Below are positions 1 to 11,957 of a DNA stretch of 64,000 nucleotides, piece after piece (within the stretch, counting starts at the first letter, position 1; each line of letters opens with the position of its first letter). Below the pieces are notes generated by a model, which was given only the letters and a program-made list of their open reading frames with translations, did not search any database and had not been told where the DNA came from. Position numbers and translations under genes: made by a program. The stretch covers positions 705,307-769,306 of the forward strand of contig MNCI01002098.1 of NCBI GenBank assembly GCA_015680685.1, in the 5' to 3' direction. The DNA is from Gnetum montanum. Its lineage: Eukaryota > Streptophyta > Gnetopsida > Gnetales > Gnetaceae.

Positions 1-568
1 AAAAATTGGTCACAGCAATACCTACCAAAACTTGTTTTAAGAGACTATTGTCTAGGCTGGGGGCAATATGGGTACAGAAATGTGGGAATAGTCTCACGTG
101 GTAAGGGCAACGTGGTGTTTTAATAACAGATGAAAATTTAAAGATACTGATAATTTAAATAACTTTAATGAGGAAATTTAAATAAAATAACTGTCCAAAT
201 TAATAATTTGACAAGGAAATTTAAATAAAATAATTGTTCATTACACCAGTTTGGGAATGAGTATACAAGATGTTTGATACCAAGAACCTTTAATACAAAC
301 AACAAGGGTTTGTATTTAAAGGTATTTCTTTTAGTAAAAATGACACACAACACATTAAAACTCTCAGCCGTTGGAATGACAATAAAGAAAAGGTTGCAAC
401 AAAGACTTAGCTCAGTAGAACTCCAGATCTTGTACGGAAACTGGATGACCTCTTGCACAAACTTGTTCATCCAGGAAGCACACCTCCTCCAAGAAGTTTG
501 GGCCCTTCCAATCTAATCTGTTCATAGCCTTTGACAGGACTGCTTTTAGTAGCACCTCTAAAACTGGT

Positions 569-781
569 TCAGTAGAATCCAGAGAAAGGATTCTTGGCAC
601 CTCCTTGCCCATGCTGAAAACCCCCTTCCTCAAACTGTGGGAAGGGTTTTCGAAGTTCTGATTTTTTTTTATCTCCCTCAGCTGCCGCCTCACCCTCTGC
701 CTCTTCCGCTCCCGTTGAAATTGCACACAAACAGATGAGAGTGAAACCCAAACCACCAGAGAATATTAAACGTTTAAACAC
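569..781 (-). other. possible small coding stretch, unidentified
   Basis: An open frame of 70 codons starts with ATG at 781 and ends with TGA at 569. It begins with a hydrophobic stretch (residues 4-20), then an Ala/Glu-rich segment (about 23-34), then a Gly/Phe/Pro-rich end finishing NPFSGFY. The overlapping minus frame 412-756 is also open and of ordinary composition, so a splice or frame switch inside the region is possible. I recognise no family. It lies 3' of the RING exon on the same strand and could be 3' UTR, an exon of another gene, or chance. Confidence 0.2.
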
Positions 782-1048
782 AACATTTTACAATGCTCAT
801 CACAGCAACAAATACGGTTATTAATTACATACTCATGTTCTCTCTATTTTCAGTTCCAGGCACGAAACAGAAACAAAATTAGCACGTTAAAGTGCATAGA
901 ATAAAAAAAATGTGACCCACAAAGCCACAAGATGTTAAGTGCGAAAAAAATTGAAATGAGCAACATGTATCACCTGTCAGCAGTAGGAGCAAATACAGAA
1001 AAACCGAAATCGGATCAGGAGTAAGTAGAACTGTGAAATATATACCGT

Positions 1049-1235
1049 TTATGAAAGATAAACCTTGACTTTTCGATTTACTTGGGAGGCGCAGACGGAA
1101 CAAAACTCTACTTTGTTTGGGCACGCTTCGCAAAGACAGAGATGCCGGCATGGCCATAGCAAAATGGATACGTAACTGCTGTTGCAGACACTGCACTTTC
1201 CCTAGTGGTACTGCTCCGCCATTCTGTGCAAAGCG
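1049..1235 (-). CDS. terminal exon of a BOI/BRG-type RING-finger E3 ubiquitin ligase (partial)
   Basis: Read on the minus strand, the exon encodes a complete C3HC4-like RING. It begins KCSVCNSSYVSILLWPCRHL, continues with CLCEACPNKVEFCSVC, and ends KVKVYLS followed by TAA at 1049-1051. Two Cys pairs, the CRHLCLC core and the final CxxC are visible. The C-terminal position and the V-Y-(L/M)-S ending are typical of plant S-ribonuclease-binding/BOI-related RING ligases, which transfer ubiquitin to substrates in the nucleus or cytosol. In frame, a TGA lies about 15 codons upstream of the first RING Cys. A CT-rich tract ending in AG (exon start near 1235, or 1223) fits a splice acceptor. I found no upstream exon between here and the N gap, so the 5' part is in the gap, further right behind a long intron, or lost. 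The domain call is firm; the intactness of the gene is unknown. Confidence 0.72.
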
Positions 1236-2218
1236 CTCAATGAAAGCTAACTATAAACATATCCTTAGAACACAAGAATGGAAATTTCTGGTCATGCAAA
1301 CCAAGGTAAATATAACTACTGACGTAAATATAACTACTGTGATTCTCGGAAAGGAAATAAATTAACGGCTCATGCACTCGCAGGTAGAAAACTCAGACGT
1401 AGTGCAATGCAAGAGCATAGCGCGGCATGAGTTAGAGATTTGATATTGCCAATTTAGACGTCTACTTCAACGTATGTTGAAGGGATGATCGACATTTTAG
1501 TTCAACAGACAAATTATATTGCAACAGACAACCTGTGCGCGTCTGTGTTGTTTGGGTCCACGCAAAGAAAGAGAAGAACCGGGCCTTTAAATAGCCACGG
1601 AATAACTGATCTAACATAAATAATTTAACATTTTATTTCTGCTGAAGACAGCCGACACGCAAAAAATACTTAAACATTTTAGGCTCAATTTTAAAATTTA
1701 AGCTCAAGTACGTAGATGGGCAAAACCCTATGCGCCGGAGATTCGCAATTTGGATAAATTTTGACGAACTGTTCGCATTGGGGGGAGCGCGTACAAAAGC
1801 ACATTAAATTCGCAATGGGTACGTATTTCATAATTTCCAACGTAACTTTCTCTGGATTTGTACATATACATTGAAATGGTCGCCTTGCCTTGCCTTGCCG
1901 TATTGTTCTTGCCTTTTTAGTTCTTCGAATGTCGGCATTTTGCATTAAAATCTTAAGTATCTTCTCCTGTTCTGAATCATACCAAAAATTTCATTTCATT
2001 GTTAAACGGCAAGCAAGCAATCAAGATTCATGGCATCGGCATGAGACGGACCGCAGAAAACAAGGGAGTAGGAATGAATAAACAAACACACGGAAATCAC
2101 GAAAGGGCTACTATGGTAACCCAAGGCCGAAGGGGCAAGTATGGGTCACACGAAAATCAAGTTTTGGACGGGGCGTGCGAGGAAAAATTCGCATTTGCAT
2201 GGATTCGCCTGTCTTTGG
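1236..2218. other. no recognisable gene
   Basis: This would be intron or upstream sequence of the minus-strand RING gene. The open frames on both strands (for example 1691-1945 minus and 1890-2081 plus) show no family resemblance. I see no second RING exon and no repeat structure. Confidence 0.4.
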
Positions 2219-2550
2219 NNNNNNNNNNNNNNNNNNNNNNNNNNNNNNNNNNNNNNNNNNNNNNNNNNNNNNNNNNNNNNNNNNNNNNNNNNNNNNNNNN
2301 NNNNNNNNNNNNNNNNNNNNNNNNNNNNNNNNNNNNNNNNNNNNNNNNNNNNNNNNNNNNNNNNNNNNNNNNNNNNNNNNNNNNNNNNNNNNNNNNNNNN
2401 NNNNNNNNNNNNNNNNNNNNNNNNNNNNNNNNNNNNNNNNNNNNNNNNNNNNNNNNNNNNNNNNNNNNNNNNNNNNNNNNNNNNNNNNNNNNNNNNNNNN
2501 NNNNNNNNNNNNNNNNNNNNNNNNNNNNNNNNNNNNNNNNNNNNNNNNNN
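2219..2550. other. assembly gap (332 N)
   Basis: An unbroken run of N runs from 2219 to 2550. Open frames crossing it are artefacts. It may hide an upstream exon of the RING gene. Confidence 0.99.
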
Positions 2551-5100
2551 TTTCATTTTATTGCTGTCATTTTGGTTGTTTCAAAAATTATATGTTTGGC
2601 CATATTATGGCTCCTGAATAAGGAAATGGATTCAATGCTCTCCATACCTTTGCAAATTTTCTTGTTTCAGTTTAATGGTGATATTGCAATCTTTTGTGCA
2701 ATTTTTAAGCATTAACAATATTTTGGATTTACATTGTACTTGTTCTATATTTTACAATGTATATTTATGATATATGAGATTTTATTTTTTTAAAGAAACC
2801 AATATATTTAAATTTTCTTTATCACGTTCCAGCTACGAACCCGTCCCCACTTTTTCTTGAGGCACACGTACCCAGACACGTTCAGAATTGTGAATCCTTG
2901 ATTCCTCGCTTCCACGAATTGGATTCTTTTGATGCATAGACAAAACCTAACCTCTATAGGAGTAGTTTACTTTACATGCTTTTCCAAAAGTAAGTAAATG
3001 AGTGAACATTTAACCTGTCTGGCTTTGCCTAAGCTTGAATAAGGTTTTTCAACTGATCAAGAGACTTTGCACATCCCACGGTACAGTAAAATATTTTCCC
3101 AAAGTGCCAAACCAAATGTGTGGCTCTTAACCCTTAGGATTTTAAGGGATCATTTCCTAAAGATTTAATGGTCATTTTTATCTAGTAGGTCCCCTAACTC
3201 AGTGGGTCCCAAAAAAGGTCAGTAGATAACCAAAAGCCAAACGGCTCTTTGAATGGTTTTGTGTCATTTTGAATCCAAATCTTATCCCTGAAAAATTAGT
3301 GCCTTAGTAGAATTCAGAGAGAACAATTCTGCAATTTGAAAATAAGTGACACAGAACAAGCATACCACTGTGGAGCTTGCAAGGTGTGACAATGCATTAA
3401 AAATTCTCATTTCCCTAAAGCAACTGCTAATGACTTATTGTAATTTTGAACATGACTACCCATCTATGGTAGATGAGAGTTCCATTCTTTGAACCATATT
3501 AGTCAAAAAGTCAACTGAAATGGCAGAATCCTAGAATGAATGCTCTAAAAGATTTGACAAAGAAGCATCGACTTTTGATGGTAATTTAAATTATAATTCC
3601 GCCCAGTTTAGGCTGAAGAAGAAAGAAAAGTGACACCTGAAACTCCCGAGTATACTTCTTGAATTTGAAAAACATGCAAGATTGTCGCCTGTTGCAGGCT
3701 AGAGAGCTTTAGTGGGTTACTTTATTCCATTTCTTTTAAGGTTGCAATTCAGTTTTGGCTGCTGAGTCAATTCATGGATTTGATATCTTGTGCATCAAGG
3801 TTGAGGACTAAAAATTTGTTAATTAGCCTGTGTTCAATTCACTGGGAGGTAATTGTCAATACTGCATGGAATCTCCTTAAAAAGATGTTAATCATGCAAC
3901 CCAATGTATCTTCCAGAATTGGATTCCAAATTCACAATTTTGTATTCCATGTACCTACCTACCTGTTGAGTTTACCTTGCTTTACCTACCTTACATCACA
4001 AATAATTTGCAAAGGGTAAAAACTTATAGGATTCCTAATTGTCATGAGATGGAAAAGTTTGCATCAGCAGTCTCCAGTTTTAACCTACCTGAATTGCAAG
4101 GTATTTTTCCCCTTTCAAATTGCCCAAAGAGGTGTCCAATTCTCTTGATTTGCTTCTAATATCAACAGAGAATCCAAGTTGCTGATTCAGTTGCCAATAA
4201 AAACCATTTTGTTTGGTGCCACCTTTAATTTAAAGATTTCTGCAATTCTCTTAACTGTGGCTGATTTGGATCCGATATCAGAGACACAGAATCCCAGGGT
4301 CCTGGTGAAAAATAAAACAGGACCCTTCATTTAAAAATTAAATTTCGCCCGATTGAAGGTAAGCAATTATTATTCAATTCTCTGGATTTGACCTAATGTC
4401 ATCAACCAAGAATCCCCAGCTGAAGAAAACCCAAGAGCATCTAAGTTAAAAATTTCCCCAATTAAGCGTAATCAAGATAAGAACGGGCCTAGTCAAGCTC
4501 ACGCTGAACGTCCTGGCATCATCTTTGAGCAATCAGGATTACTATTTCAGATTTTTCTTTTCTTTTTCTTTTCATACGATACCTCAGCAGAACTCATTAA
4601 ATCAAACCTGTGCCTTGTAACGTGCTAAACAGAAACTTAGGAAACGTGCAAGGTTTGATGTTTGTGCTGGTTAGTTTTCTATCATCTTCCTCCTCCTAGC
4701 CATAGCCTTATCCCAACAAAAAATTCAGTTTTGTATTTCACTTTTCTATTATAGCTAAAAATAGGACTGCGCACCGTTAGATGTTCTTAGCGTGCACGCC
4801 ACCATTTTGATTATTGGCTCTGAACACCTTTTGTTGATGTAATTCCATTATCAAAATTCTTGCATTCAAGGGTGTAATTTAACTCATTTTTCATGTTGCC
4901 ATATAAAACTAAAACTTGTGATAAAGATAAAAATGTACTGTTGCTTTAAAACCTGGTTATTCTTGTTGGCAGTTTGTTATGTTATTCTATATAAATCATG
5001 AAAACAAATTATGTATAAATTTGTTTGAGAGATCAATGTAAAGAGCTTGAAGTTACACTTAGGATGTGAAATCTCATTTTTGTTCTTTCAAGACTTTAGA
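2551..5100. other. intergenic, nothing recognised
   Basis: AT-rich sequence with only short, unconvincing open frames (3774-4019 and 3977-4159 plus). No RNA gene, repeat array or transposon protein motif was seen by eye. Confidence 0.4.
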
Positions 5101-5109
5101 GCTGGTACC

Positions 5110-5229
5110 GGCTAATAAAATAATTGTTACCATAAACAGCACTAAGCTACTAATATAAGTAATAAAGGGCTAATAAAATAAAAGTAGTTAGCATAGGTAG
5201 TACTGAGCCACTAGCATTAGCGACAAGGG
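5110..5229. repeat. imperfect two-copy ~60-bp tandem repeat
   Basis: Two adjacent units both begin GCTAATAAAATAA and carry related tracts (TTACCATAAACAGCACTAAG against TTAGCATAGGTAGTACTGAG). They end in matching tracts before AAGG and AAGGGG. Such duplicated upstream blocks are common in LTR U3 regions, which fits the solo-LTR reading of the surrounding segment. Confidence 0.5.
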
Positions 5230-5768
5230 GCTAAATGTCTTCGTCTAAATGGTGCTGATGCATAATGGAGATGGAGTCTCTTCATAATAAATGTTATCAT
5301 TATTGTAATAAGACCTGAAGGGGAGTTGTAATTAAGACATAGAACAACATGTGGTGATTATGGATGTGTCTCTTAAGGTGACCTTTGGGAGTTTGACCTA
5401 AGGTATTTATACTCGGGGATGAGAGCTTGTATCAGCATGGAGTTGCAAAGCCAGTAAAGGTGAGTAACAGGTGCTAGGTGAAGTGGGACAAGAAGAGGAC
5501 TAACTATCCCTTCTAGCCAATTGTACACCTAACTGTGGTGGTAGTGCTCGATTACCTCTAAGGGATAGATGCCAAAGGAAAAAAACCTAAGGAACACTTT
5601 GCATCACTATTTCAAATCAATAAAACATTCTTCACTTTTTCCTTCTGCATTTTCCTTATTATTTTTTTTATATTGAATGTTAAATGTTACATATATTTTA
5701 TGTTTGCTGCATTATCGTCTTATACCGAATGTCTAATATAACATATATATTTGACATTTGCCATAACA
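5125..5768 (+). mobile_element. candidate solo LTR, copia-like
   Basis: The segment starts TGTTACC and ends CATAACA, giving the TGTTA...TAACA ends usual for copia LTRs. In order it has a duplicated upstream block, a TATA-like TATTTATACTCGGGG near 5404, and an AATAAA near 5620, which is the order U3-R-U5. I could not find a target-site duplication (ATAAT on the left against TCGAG on the right) or any internal region. The boundaries are tentative, and this could be another degraded repeat. Confidence 0.3.
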
Positions 5769-6647
5769 TCGAGAACAAGATGTTACACCCTACTTCAATA
5801 CAAAAGCATTAATATAATTATTGATTTAATAATATTAATAAATACAGGTCTAGGCAACTTTTCTGGCTTTCCTATTTTTGCCTAATTTATCTTCATTATT
5901 TTTTATTTTAAATTTTAAAATTATCTCAACATTGCTTCACCTTATAGCATGGTCATGCTTCCTCTGCATCGTATTGCATTGCAGATATCCAAATGCAAGG
6001 AAATATTTCATTTCATAATGCAGTTCATGGCACGGCTCCTCCTTCAGCATCAAAGTTGACTAGCAAGATCATTGTCTTCGATTTAAAAACTTAAAACCCC
6101 TAGAGCCGTGCCAAACAATCTCCTTTAAAAGAAATTAAAAAGGATCACCGACTGATGCGTCAGTCACATGGAAAGATGTTTTTGCAATTGAGCCTATTTT
6201 CGCACCTTGTTACAGTAACAGCGTTTACCGATTGATGAATGCAGGTTCGAATGGCAAAAATATTATTTTAATATTCTCTATCTTTGAATGATTTTGTAAA
6301 ATCAAAGCATTGATCACCTTCAATAATGCACTGAAACCGAAAAAGCTCTACCCAATCTTGGGCTGTGGCTTGACCGTTGCTCTGTTCAGCCATAAACAGT
6401 GAACAGTGACCATCAGTGCTCTCTGAACAGCTCAATTTTTGCATATGACAAGTGTAGCAGGTACATGATAGTTGTGTTTCAAATGACAGGTCGGTTTTGA
6501 CTTTTGGAATCAGGGACTTCCTAAAGAAGCAAGAACTGCTCATAAGTAAGAGGGTTGTCGATACCCTGCACAACCGAACACTAGAACTGAGGAATTGCTC
6601 CTCTGCATTGTGGCGGAATAAGGGAAAAATTATTGTCTGTAGCAGTC
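5769..6647. other. upstream region of the beta-glucosidase gene
   Basis: No coding sequence was recognised. A bZIP-like TGATGCGTCAGTC tract lies near 6154, about 490 bp before the start codon. I see no convincing TATA box in the last 100 bp. The transcription start cannot be placed from sequence alone. Confidence 0.3.
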
Positions 6648-9600
6648 ATGGAGTCGAGAAATATCTACTTATTTTCGTGGATTATTTTTATTTGTCTTGT
6701 TAGTGGAGAAGCTGAAATGCTTCGCAGAGACCAGTTTCCTCCCAATTTTGTGTTTGGAGCTAGTTCCTCTGCTTACCAGGTATACTGCTTTTTTTTCGTT
6801 GTGGTTTTTAACCCCTTTTTGTTTCTTGACTTTCTCCTTGTTTTTTTAATTTTTGGTGGACATCTGTATTTTTTTTCTTTGTTTTCATTGCTTCATTCCT
6901 GTAATATTTGATTCCTTCATTCATGTAATATTTGATTCCTTCAGTATGAAGGAGCAGCAAATGAAGATGGCAAAGGGCAAGGAATTTGGGACACCTTCAC
7001 ACATCAAGGTTAGCGTAAAATAGCAATACCCGATGTAGGAATATTAAGTCTTTCAGCTGCTTTTAAGTGTAAATACCGACAGGAATTTCAAGTTTTTAGA
7101 TATATGGCCTGACTGTAAAACTTTTTACCTCTACATAGAAAAACCAAGAACATTTTGTTTTATGGATGCTTCCAGGTAATGTAATAGATGGCAGCACAGG
7201 TGACATTTCATCGGATGGGTATCACAGATACAAGGTCTCTGATATTGATCTTTCTTTTACCCTGTGTGTTACTGTAGATTGTTGTGCTAGTGGCTTTGTT
7301 ACTGCTAACTGAAATTCAGGAGTTTATCTCTGTAATATTTATTGGGTTGCAGGAAGATGTGCAGCATCTCTCTGAAACTGGATTCGACGCCTTTCGTTTC
7401 TCAATTTCATGGTCACGCCTCATTCCAGGCATGAGCACTGCCTCCATAGACTTATCTTCCGTCTCAAAATCCTGACTAAACCCTAATCATCAGCTCCCCA
7501 ATTTTTGCCTGTGTTTTTTTAACCCAATCTCTGAAGCTTCACTGAAATCTGCAATTTGCATTTTTTTGTATCCAGATGGACGCGGAGCAGTGAATCCAAA
7601 AGGTTTAGAATTTTATAACAATCTCATAAACGAATTGCTGGACAAAGGTAATTTTTATCTGTCATTTCATGGAACCAGATATGTATTTGTAACTCATTAA
7701 TCAACAAATATCCCTGCAGGTATCCAACCTTATGCTACGTTACACCACTTCGACCTTCCCCAGAAATTAGAAGATGAGTACGGAGGCTGGATAAGTCCAA
7801 GGATTATGTAAATAAGAAATCTGAATGCTTTCAAAGTTCAAAAATCTGAATGCTTTCAAAGTTCAAACCCCTGTGTCTTTGAATTATATATAAATGGATT
7901 ATGTGATAACGTTCTGGTATTGGTGTACAGAGAGGATTTCTTAGCATTTTCAGAGATCTGTTTCAGAGAATTTGGGGACAGGGTGAAGATATGGATAACA
8001 ATTAATGAACCTAATGCATTAGCAGAACTCGGCTACAGCGAAGGCATAATAGCTCCCAAGCGATGTTCCATTCCAGAAATGCATTGCACTGTAGGAAACT
8101 CCACCACAGAGCCCTACTTGGCTGTTCATTACATGCTACTTGCTCATTCTGCAGTTGTCAAGCTCTACAGAGACAAATTTCAGGTCCAGATTTTACCTAG
8201 GAACTTTTATAAAATAAGTTGATGTCTGTGAAAGTCTAAAATCACAAAAGGTTCTGGTAGTTTGTCTCTTTGTTTCCTAACTAGATTTGATGTCATTTAG
8301 GCATTTAGCTGAAAAAAAAACAAAGAATTCTTCTATAATACTATCAGTTGTTTTGATTTGATTGTGCTGAAAACTTTCTTTTTCATTCACAATTTTGCAT
8401 AGTTAAAACTATTCTGATTTGTTGTTGGCATATTTAATGGCATTGTGTTTGATTTATTTTACTGCTTGTATACTAAATTTCTTCAATTTTCATAAACTCT
8501 TGCCACACAATGTGTTTTAGTGCCAACTGGCAAAATTTTTTACCAGAATCCAGAAAATTTGGATTTAAGAGTATATTAGGTAACTAGATGAAATGTGTGG
8601 ACTTTCAGAAATCTCAAAATGGCTCTATCGGAATATGCATTTTGGCATACTGGTACTGGCCTCTGACTAACAGCACGGCAGATATATTGGCTTGGCAGCG
8701 AGCTTTGGATTTCCATATTGGGTGGTAAGTAATAATGAATAAAATCATGATATAAATACAGCACAGAAGATTAGTTAGTTATTTTTTAATTTTGTAACTT
8801 TGAATGTTTCTGCAGGGCTTTGGAGCCTCTGCTATATGAGCAGTATCCCAAAACCATGCAAGAAATCGTTGGTCCTCGTCTGCCCGTATTCACAGAGTCT
8901 CAGAAAAAGGATCTTAAAAACTCATTCGATTTCCTCGGCTTAAATCACTATTCTACGCTCTATATCTATGACCGGCCAAACATCTCCGAACCAACTAGCT
9001 ACTTTGATGACATGGCAGTGCTTGCAAAACGTTGGCAATTTTACTGTAACCCACTTCTTTTTCTTTAAATTTCATCTCTATTGAGATCAAATCTGATTGT
9101 TCTTCTTCTGTGATGAAATTATGCCGGAATCGATCCATTCAGCTGCGGCAGAGGGCGTCCAGTCGCCTGCAGTGAAGGTTGTAAAAAATTATGAAGATTT
9201 TATGATTTAACTCTGAAATGATCAGTGGCAATGTTTAATATGGCAAAATTTCTTTGTTTTTACTTTTTACAGAACCTGGGGTTCGGCTCGGTACCATTAG
9301 GATTTCAGCATTTGCTTTTACATATGAAGGCCCGGTACGGGAACCCACCAGTGCTGGTCACAGAATGTGGTGAGTCAATTTGATGGGACAAAACAAATTC
9401 AGTCTATCACTGATACAGCAGTGTGGTGTAGCTTGTAGGTTAAAACTTGTAATTCGATAACATACAAAAATCCATTTGAACCAAATTATGCTAAAGATGC
9501 AATGCTAATGTGGGAACTATCATTGACATAGTTCATCAGGCACCCCACAATCCATCGATGCCGCCGTTTTAAAGGTTTATGGGTTCTACAGCATTTGTTT

Positions 9601-10301
9601 TTTCCCCTGTTTCAAGTCATAACCTAGAAAATATCATGGGCCAGAAAATTTCATGGGACTCATATACCTCTTTTGTGGTATAATATCATTAAGAGGATCA
9701 TCATCCAGAGCTTTAATGAGCAAAAGCTTAACTTCTTAAGGCTGAAACTTACGTCATCTTAACCTAACTTAAAAACAAACACGAGTAATGGTCCCTTGAT
9801 ATATAATGTCACTAAGATGCGAATTTTTTATGGATTCTTCTCATTCAGTGCACTGTTTTGCAGGCTATCCAGAACAAAACGTACCAGTGCTGCCATTGTC
9901 CAAAGGAGTGAATGACACACTCAGAGTATCGTTTTTCCGTGACTACATTACACATATGCACAATGCCATCAGGTGCATACTTATTTGGATTCCTGTCTTG
10001 TTGGAGATTATGAATTGAATTATGTGAGCTTTGAGGCTTATATCTTGTACTTTTCTTGCTTCTGTCAATTCCATTCTGTTGTGAAACTCCAAATGTTTAC
10101 TTGAAATGCAGCAAGGGATCAAATGTGAAGGGATTCTTTGCTTGGACTCTGGTAGATGGCTTTGAATATGCTATGGGATATTTCATGCGTCTTGGACTCT
10201 ATTATGTGGACACGGATTTGGAGAGATATCCTAAAAAGTCTGCAAGATGGTTCAGGCGTGTGCTTGCGCTGAAGCCATCATCTTCACTGGCATCATATTG
10301 A
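6648..10301 (+). CDS. glycoside hydrolase family 1 beta-glucosidase, BGLU11-like, 13 exons, intact
   Basis: Exons: 6648-6779, 6945-7008, 7176-7234, 7353-7428, 7576-7647, 7720-7807, 7931-8183, 8609-8724, 8816-9030, 9143-9177, 9273-9369, 9864-9972 and 10112-10301. They join in phase to 1506 nt, or 501 residues, with no internal stop; about 500 is the usual GH1 length. The start ATG is followed by a secretion signal (residues about 1-22). The product is a retaining beta-glycosidase hydrolysing beta-glucosides, probably in the apoplast or vacuole. Visible landmarks: [11 protein letters not shown] (34-44), [15 protein letters not shown] (141-149), the acid/base Glu190 in TINEP, the Cys209/Cys216 loop, NHY (330-332), the nucleophile Glu401 in VTECG, and WTLVDGFEY (450-458). 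HHFDLP, PLTNS and the short 359-377 segment match BGLU11 better than most paralogues. Oddities: TECG replaces the usual TENG, FEY replaces FEW, and intron 4 begins with GC. Four NxS/T sites are present. Substrate cannot be inferred. Confidence 0.93.
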
Positions 10302-10930
10302 TGTCACCAAACATTCGAGACTTTCACGAAAATTATTCCTAGAGTAGCAGGTGGTGGCGGTTCTGCGTTAATATATTCAATTGTGTCGGTGTCAATCAGA
10401 TATGTGGAAATATTCGGTATCCATATGATGTATGTTGAGGATTCACTTCCAGTGGAGTTCCTGGGAAATTGGTTTTAAAATGAGAGAATAAAATACGATA
10501 GGATGAAATAGAGGATCATTGCATACTCGTAACACTGCAAAGGGCATCTTGAGAAATATTGTTCAACATGGACGAATATTCTTTTCGCAAGCAAAATTTA
10601 TATGTAATATTAGAAGTCCACAAATTTACATCCATGTCAAGAGTCTTTTTATCCATGGAATAGGACTTAATATATGTCCTCTTATTTTTCTTTATGGAAA
10701 TTTCTTTGTTATTTATGCAAGATAAAATTAGGTATTGTTGCTAAATGAGTTTATGTTAGCTTTTCTTTTTAGGGGATTTTAGCTTATTTTAATACATATG
10801 AGGATCCTTAATGGAAAGGTCTATTTGTATGAGTAATGCAATTGCAACGCTAATGAAGGTTGCAGTAAATTTCAGGGCAAAGGGAAGTTGTTGTACTACT
10901 TGATGAAAGTGGATGGATATTCCAAAAGAA
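10302..10930. other. 3' flank of the beta-glucosidase gene
   Basis: The 3' UTR follows the TGA at 10299-10301. AATAAA at 10487-10492 is the best poly(A) signal. Beyond it I see only AT-rich sequence. Confidence 0.5.
10487..10492 (+). promoter_or_regulatory. poly(A) signal of the beta-glucosidase gene
   Basis: A perfect AATAAA lies 186 bp after the stop codon, in a plausible 3' UTR. Confidence 0.55.
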
Positions 10931-10933
10931 TAA

Positions 10934-11100
10934 TGCATATGCAGATTCAATGTAAAAGTAGTAGGAATGAAAATCACATACGCATATGCAGATTCTATGT
11001 AAAAGTAGTATGAATGAAAATCTCATACGTAGATTCTATATAGAGGCAATGGTAGATTCTATGTAGAGGCAATGGTAGATTCTATGTAGAGGCAATGGTG
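10934..11100. repeat. compound minisatellite
   Basis: Two ~48-bp units (ATATGCAGATTC, then TGTAAAAGTAGTA, then GAATGAAAATC) are followed by three ~23-bp units of the form TAGATTCTATGTAGAGGCAA. Both unit types share the AGATTCTATGTA core, so the short unit may derive from the long one. Confidence 0.75.
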
Positions 11101-11536
11101 GGGCAAAAATAGTGGACAAAGAAGTTAAAAAAAATGTTTTCCTTATTTGTTCTTTTTAAAACTTCATTAAAACTTGAATAGGACATGCAAGCAAAAAATT
11201 TGTTACCATTTTTTGAGCTAAAGTTATCAACATTAAGGCACTTCTTCAATAAGAATTTCAAGACTAATATATTAAAACCTTGCAAATTGCTTTTTTTCAT
11301 CATATAGCCCTCTTGAGTTCTCTAGATGATAATAAAGCATTTTTACTTCCATTTCTATTTCCAAATTACATTTAAAAATTTAAAGGAGTTGGTCCAAACT
11401 AAAACTAAAATACATAGGTATTTTCATTTATAGAAAAGGGGTATAAGAATACATAGAGATATATAGAAAATACAATTCTTTATAAATTAATGCATAGCAA
11501 GGGACAATTTTGCTAGTCAAACTATATTTATTGACA

Positions 11537-11957
11537 TATCATCATCATCATCCTAGCCTTGTCTTGATAAAATGGGATTAGCAACATGAGTTCTTTTGTG
11601 ATATTTGCCTCTATGAAGAGCTAAATCTTTATTTATTTGTAGTTTCTTCAAATCATCTTCAATTATTTTTTTCCCATGTCTTCTTTGGTATTTTTTTCAA
11701 TGGCATGTAGTAACCTTTTTTTTATATGCTCATTGTCTAATCTTCTTTGCACATGTTCAAACTATTTAGCTTGTCGTTCTTGTAGCTTATTTGAAAATGA
11801 AACTACTCTAAGTCTTCCTCTAATGTCTTTATTATGTAATTTATCTCTTCTAGTAACATTCGACATTTATCAAAGTATTTACATTTTTTGCCACACTAAG
11901 TTATTATTCATGCATCTTTTGTACTACCCAACATTTAGCACCATATAAGATAACATT
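11537..11957 (-). mobile_element. 5'-truncated LINE, RTE-like, 3' end only
   Basis: The minus strand reads the C-terminal tail common to many plant non-LTR reverse transcriptases: VILYGAKCWVVQKMHE, then PKKTWEKIIEDDLKKL, NKDLALHRGKYHKR and HVANPILSRQG. Between them the frame is broken by stops and shifts. Immediately 3' on the minus strand comes GATGATGATGATGA, the short tandem tail expected at the 3' end of such elements. RT, endonuclease and the 5' part are absent. At the 5' side the sequence changes abruptly to TGTAACACCCC at 11958. This is a dead fragment; the clade assignment rests on the tail and C-terminus only. Confidence 0.75.

Noticed and set aside
1117-1365. Plus-strand Cys-rich frame (CCCRHC) as a possible zinc-finger protein
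   Set aside because: It is the antisense of the RING exon; the minus-strand reading gives a full, properly spaced RING and a natural C-terminus.
2141-2621. Open frames across the N run
   Set aside because: They consist mainly of N; the apparent length is an artefact.
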